Part shown: positions 60,694 to 64,000 of the stretch, piece after piece
Position numbering within the stretch: position 1 is the first letter of the stretch
How the letters are laid out: each line of letters opens with the position of its first letter
From: Mermis nigrescens
Lineage: Eukaryota > Nematoda > Enoplea > Mermithida > Mermithidae
NCBI GenBank assembly: GCA_036768485.1
Contig: JAVLUZ010000508.1
Coordinates: 682,001-746,000, forward strand
Reading direction: 5' to 3'
DNA: 64,000 nt
Made by a program: the position numbers and the translations under genes
Notes under the pieces: generated by a model
Database searches by the model: none
What the model was told of the DNA's origin: nothing
Seen by the model: the letters and a program-made list of their open reading frames with translations, nothing else

Positions 60694-61828
60694 TGATTGA
60701 TTAGTTGTTTTGTCAGTTGGCTAAGTGGTTGATTTAGTGATTGATCATTGCTTGGTTGGTTGCTTGATTGATTGGTTGGATGGCTGACTGACTGATTGAT
60801 TGACTGGTTAATTTGTCGGCTGAATGGTTGATTGACTGGTTTAGATGGTTGGTTGATCTGATGATTCGTCATCTGGTTGGTTGGTCATTAAATCGGCTGG
60901 CTCGTTGGTGGGTCAGCAGACTATTTGGTTGCTTCGTTCATTGGCTGAGTGGTTAGTTTTTGAGTTGGTTGGTTGGTCATTTATGTATTGATTGCTTAAT
61001 TGATTGACTGACCAGATAGTCGTTTGACGAGTTTGATTTGTTGGTTGGCCGCTTGGTTCTTCAATTGGCTAGCTAGTTGGTTGGTTGGTCTGTTGGTTTG
61101 TTTTTGGTTGGCCATTTGGTCGGTTGGTTGGTTGGTTGTTTAGTTGGTTGCTTGGTTGATAAGCTATTTGGTCAGTTAGTTACTTGGTTGGTTAGCTAAA
61201 CAGTTGGCTGTTTGATTGGTTGGTTGGATAGTTGGTTGGTCGGTTAACCGGCTGTTTGGCCATTTAGTTGATTGGTTGGTTGGCTGGTTGGTTGATTGAT
61301 TGGCTAGTTGGTTGGTCAGTTGGCCGGCTGGTTGGCCAGTCAGTTGATTGGCTGGTTAGCTGGTTGGTTGGTCGGCCACTTAGTTTGCTGATTGGTAGGT
61401 TGGCTACTTGGTTGGTTGGCCAGTTACTTTGCTGATTTGTAGGTTGGCTAGTAGGTAGGTTGGTTGGCTGGTTGGTTGGTTGGTTGGTTGGTTGGTTGGT
61501 TGGTTGGTTGGTTGGTTGGTTGGTTGGTTTTTGGGCTGGCTAGTTGGTTGGCTGGTTGATTGTTTAGTTGACCAAATATTTGGTTTGCAGGTTGGTTATT
61601 TGTTTCTTGGGCACTTAGTTGGTTGGCTGGTTTATTGATTGGTTGGTTGGCTAGTTACACGGTTGGTTGGCCGTTTGGTTGGTTGCCCGGTTGGTCGGTT
61701 GGTCGGTCGGTCGGTCGGTCAGTCGGTCAGTCGGTCGGTCAGTTAAATGGTTGGTTGATTGTCGGTTGGCCAGTTGGTTGGTGATTGAACTGTTGGTTGG
61801 TTGGTTGGCTGGTTGGGAACTGATTGGG
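60694..61828 (+). repeat. Second TTGG-derived array, 1.1 kb
   Basis: Degenerate GGTT repeats, with a pure run near 61,460-61,530 and a GGTC run near 61,690-61,740. It is more diverged than the array at 39-42 kb, and no bounding element was found. Confidence 0.95.
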
Positions 61829-61879
61829 CTTATGTCTAAATGATCTATCTACATGTTTTTGAACTTCTAACTTAGGTTT

Positions 61880-61970
61880 CGCTGAGTATATCTTTTTTAT
61901 CAAAAAAATTAAGGTGATACTCGTGATCTTCTAGGTGATACCGAGTGGCTTTGAGGTGATACCGGGGTGA
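61880..61970 (+). repeat. Three AGGTGATAC repeats
   Basis: AGGTGATAC occurs three times within about 60 bp just upstream of the open frame at 61,996. Significance unknown. Confidence 0.6.
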
Positions 61971-61995
61971 ACTGGGTTTAAACCATTGTCTAGGT

Positions 61996-62238
61996 GTGCC
62001 GTCAACAGTTAAAGGCAATAGACCAATGCAGTGGAAATTAAATGAGCGGTTCCGACCAAAAATAAACAATGTAGCCGACGCGCCAGCAAATGCGAATGAT
62101 GCATACAAATGCCTGACTGTACTGAATTTATTGCAAAGATTGAGAGACAATGATTTGCATGGATTGAAAATGATAAAACTTTGGGGGCGGGCTAGCAAAG
62201 AACGCATGAGCCTGAAAATTATTATTATCACAAAGTAA
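61996..62238 (+). CDS. Unidentified possible coding fragment
   Basis: An 80-residue frame reads STVKGNRPMQWKLNERFRPK and CLTVLNLLQRLRDNDLHGLK. Composition is protein-like (mixed charged and hydrophobic residues). I recognise no domain, and it does not match the next part of UBR. The 3' end loses coding character after SLK, where a donor-like site is not obvious. It could be a transposon remnant. Confidence 0.3.
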   Translation: MPSTVKGNRPMQWKLNERFRPKINNVADAPANANDAYKCLTVLNLLQRLRDNDLHGLKMIKLWGRASKERMSLKIIIITK

Positions 62239-62315
62239 TTGGCATGTAATCACTTAATGTACTTTTGACGCAATGCTATATAGGCGTATTACACAATGGT
62301 TTATATAATGCACAC

Positions 62316-62722
62316 CATGCATGATCTGGGTGGGGGGTTTCACTCCTTCCCAGAAAAATTTTTACTCTCCGAGAAATTTTTTCACCCCCTCCCGGAATTC
62401 GCGATTTTTCGAAAGTTCTCGAAAATTTTCCAAAAATTTGTAGAAAAGGTGCTATTCTAAGCGTTTTTAGCTATCTCTTTGCTCAAAGGTGTCAAATTTT
62501 TGGCGCTTCGCGCCATTATACTCGTGCTTTGTCTATATTTTGTTCAATTTGCTCGACTTATTTGATTATTTTCGAAATTCTTTTACGTTTTGATGCTTCA
62601 GAAAGATAGAACATCGTTAGAAACGCCTAAAAACGATGTTTTGACGCGCACGTAAGATCTTTGGGCCCAAAAATGGGCACTTTATAATTTCACCCCTAGA
62701 ATTCTCACACTGCGCATGTCTG
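62316..62722 (+). mobile_element. Family E element, 407 bp, exact 8-bp duplication
   Basis: It starts CATGCATGATCTGGG and ends CTGCGCATGTCTG. It is flanked by ATGCACAC at 62,308-62,315 and 62,723-62,730. It contains GGCGCTTCGCGCC, the complement form of the hairpin module. Confidence 0.93.
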
Positions 62723-62937
62723 ATGCACACGTATAATATATTTAGAACAAGCACCGCATATCATAACATAAAATACTGACCTTTTCAATCAAATACTAAA
62801 CATAAATGTGAAGTTTCGCAGAACGATCAAGTGAAAAAGCCGCTGGCATATATACTTAACAGGACTCGACCAGTCAGTGCCCGTTGTATTGTATTGTATT
62901 GCTACGGGACGAAAATTAAATTAAAATTAACTAACAT

Positions 62938-64000
62938 CAGATTTGTAATCGTTAAGTTACTGGCGAAATTTTTTTTAAATTCAAGCTTCTGTAGCTCTAT
63001 GGAACAAAACTTAATTCTTAGTGTAAACTTTACGCAGCTACTATACAAAGAAAATTTTAAGTCAGATTCGTAAAATTCTCAACCTGTGAAGAACATAAGT
63101 CATACTCATCATCCTCCTAAAGTTACGGGGAACATTTTAAAGAAAGGATTAAGTTTCTGCTACGCCCTGAAACTACGATTAATTTTCAATATAAGCTTTA
63201 CACAACCACAGAGTGAGTGTAAAAAAAATTTGAAGTCAGATTCGTAATCCTGAAGTTACGGCGAACGTTTAGAAAAATTTAGCTTCTGCAACGCTCTGGA
63301 ACTAAAATCAATTTTCAGTTTAAACTTTACACAATTACCGAGGGAGTGTAAAGGAAATTTAAAGTCAGATTTGTAATCCTTACGTTTTTAAGAACACTTT
63401 AAAAAATTAAACTTCTGCAGCGCTCTGGAACTAAAGATAATTTTTAGTGTAAACTCTGCACAACCACTGAGTGTAAAGAAAATTTAAATTTAGATTCGTA
63501 ATCCGGGTATTATGGAGAATACCTTATAAAGAAAACTGAAGTTCTGCAACGCTCTGGAAAGATAATGTGTTTTAAGTACGAGCGGAATAAAATGTTTTTT
63601 CGCCCCAGACTCTACATTAACCAGCTTGTTACTTTACAACTATCACTTTTTTGCTAAAAATAAAAAAAACGACCTCTAGATTTTTTTAATTGTCTAAATT
63701 TTAAAACCAATGAGACTGAACAGAATGCAAAACTCATTCAGGTAAGCTCGATGACGCGCAAGAATTGAAAAAACGCATTCTTTAAACTATTGTGCAACAA
63801 CCATTGAGTGTAAAAAATTTTAAGGTTTGATGCGTGACCTACTAATCAAGGGTGACATTTAAAAAATTTGGCCCTCCGCAGATCCTGTGATTTTTCGATT
63901 TAATTTTTACACACTCGTTACTAACTCGATATTGAATGTACGCAAAAAAGTGCGCATCGAGTTTTTTGATTGTGTACCGTAATAGCTGTGGGGGGACATA
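62938..64000 (+). repeat. Satellite of about 125 bp, inverted relative to 2.2-4.5 kb
   Basis: CAGATTCGTAATCC-type starts fall at 62,938, 63,063, 63,237, 63,366 and 63,491. Each unit has CTTCTGCAACGCTCTGGAAC and GTGTAAACTTTACACAACCA. The tail after 63,600 is diverged. The reverse complement is the family seen near the left end of the window. Confidence 0.85.

Overview
This window is repeat-rich DNA from an invertebrate animal nucleus, most likely an arthropod, though the sequence does not fix the species. The evidence is one split gene with GT-AG introns, an animal-type UBR1/UBR2 protein, Merlin and hAT-like DNA transposons, non-LTR retrotransposons and tRNA-derived repeats. There are no operons, phage or CRISPR arrays.

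The only confident host gene is an N-recognin E3 ubiquitin ligase (UBR1/UBR2 family) on the + strand. Eleven small exons between 29,205 and 54,847 join in phase into about 461 residues: an N-terminal leader, a complete UBR box, a ClpS-like domain and the start of the conserved helical region. The remaining three quarters of the protein must lie beyond 64,000. Introns range from about 60 bp to 13.8 kb, and the long ones are filled with mobile DNA.

Layout: 1-7.4 kb holds small DNA elements, a degenerate satellite built on TGTAAAGTTTACA (2.2-4.5 kb) and inverted-arm elements. 7.6-10.2 kb is a composite element with tRNA-like repeats and a GGGA/GA tract. 11.2-17.75 kb is a large foldback element with dateable later insertions. 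20.3-21.85 kb carries an intact Merlin (IS1595-like) transposase with a TATA box. 22.9-27.2 kb has two decayed non-LTR retrotransposons, one split by a foldback insertion, followed by a 58-bp minisatellite. 29.2-54.8 kb is the UBR gene, whose fifth intron contains a 6.6-kb element with terminal inverted repeats, an exact 8-bp target duplication and a 2.57-kb TTGG array. 55-64 kb is non-coding: a 2.6-kb hAT-like insertion in an older repeat, a second TTGG array, and the satellite of the left end in the opposite orientation.

Most small elements fall into families, named here for convenience: P (CAGGCACGTAGCT ends), Q (CAGNGGCGGAT), CT (CATACGTGGGCAGC), H (CAGAGGCGTAGCC), K (AGGCCCGTATCC), E (about 400 bp) and F (about 350 bp). 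Many have exact 8-bp target duplications, the hAT signature. A recurring theme is a short perfect hairpin, GGCGCGAAGCGCC followed by an A/T run, which occurs more than 30 times in otherwise different elements. It is the most unusual signal here.
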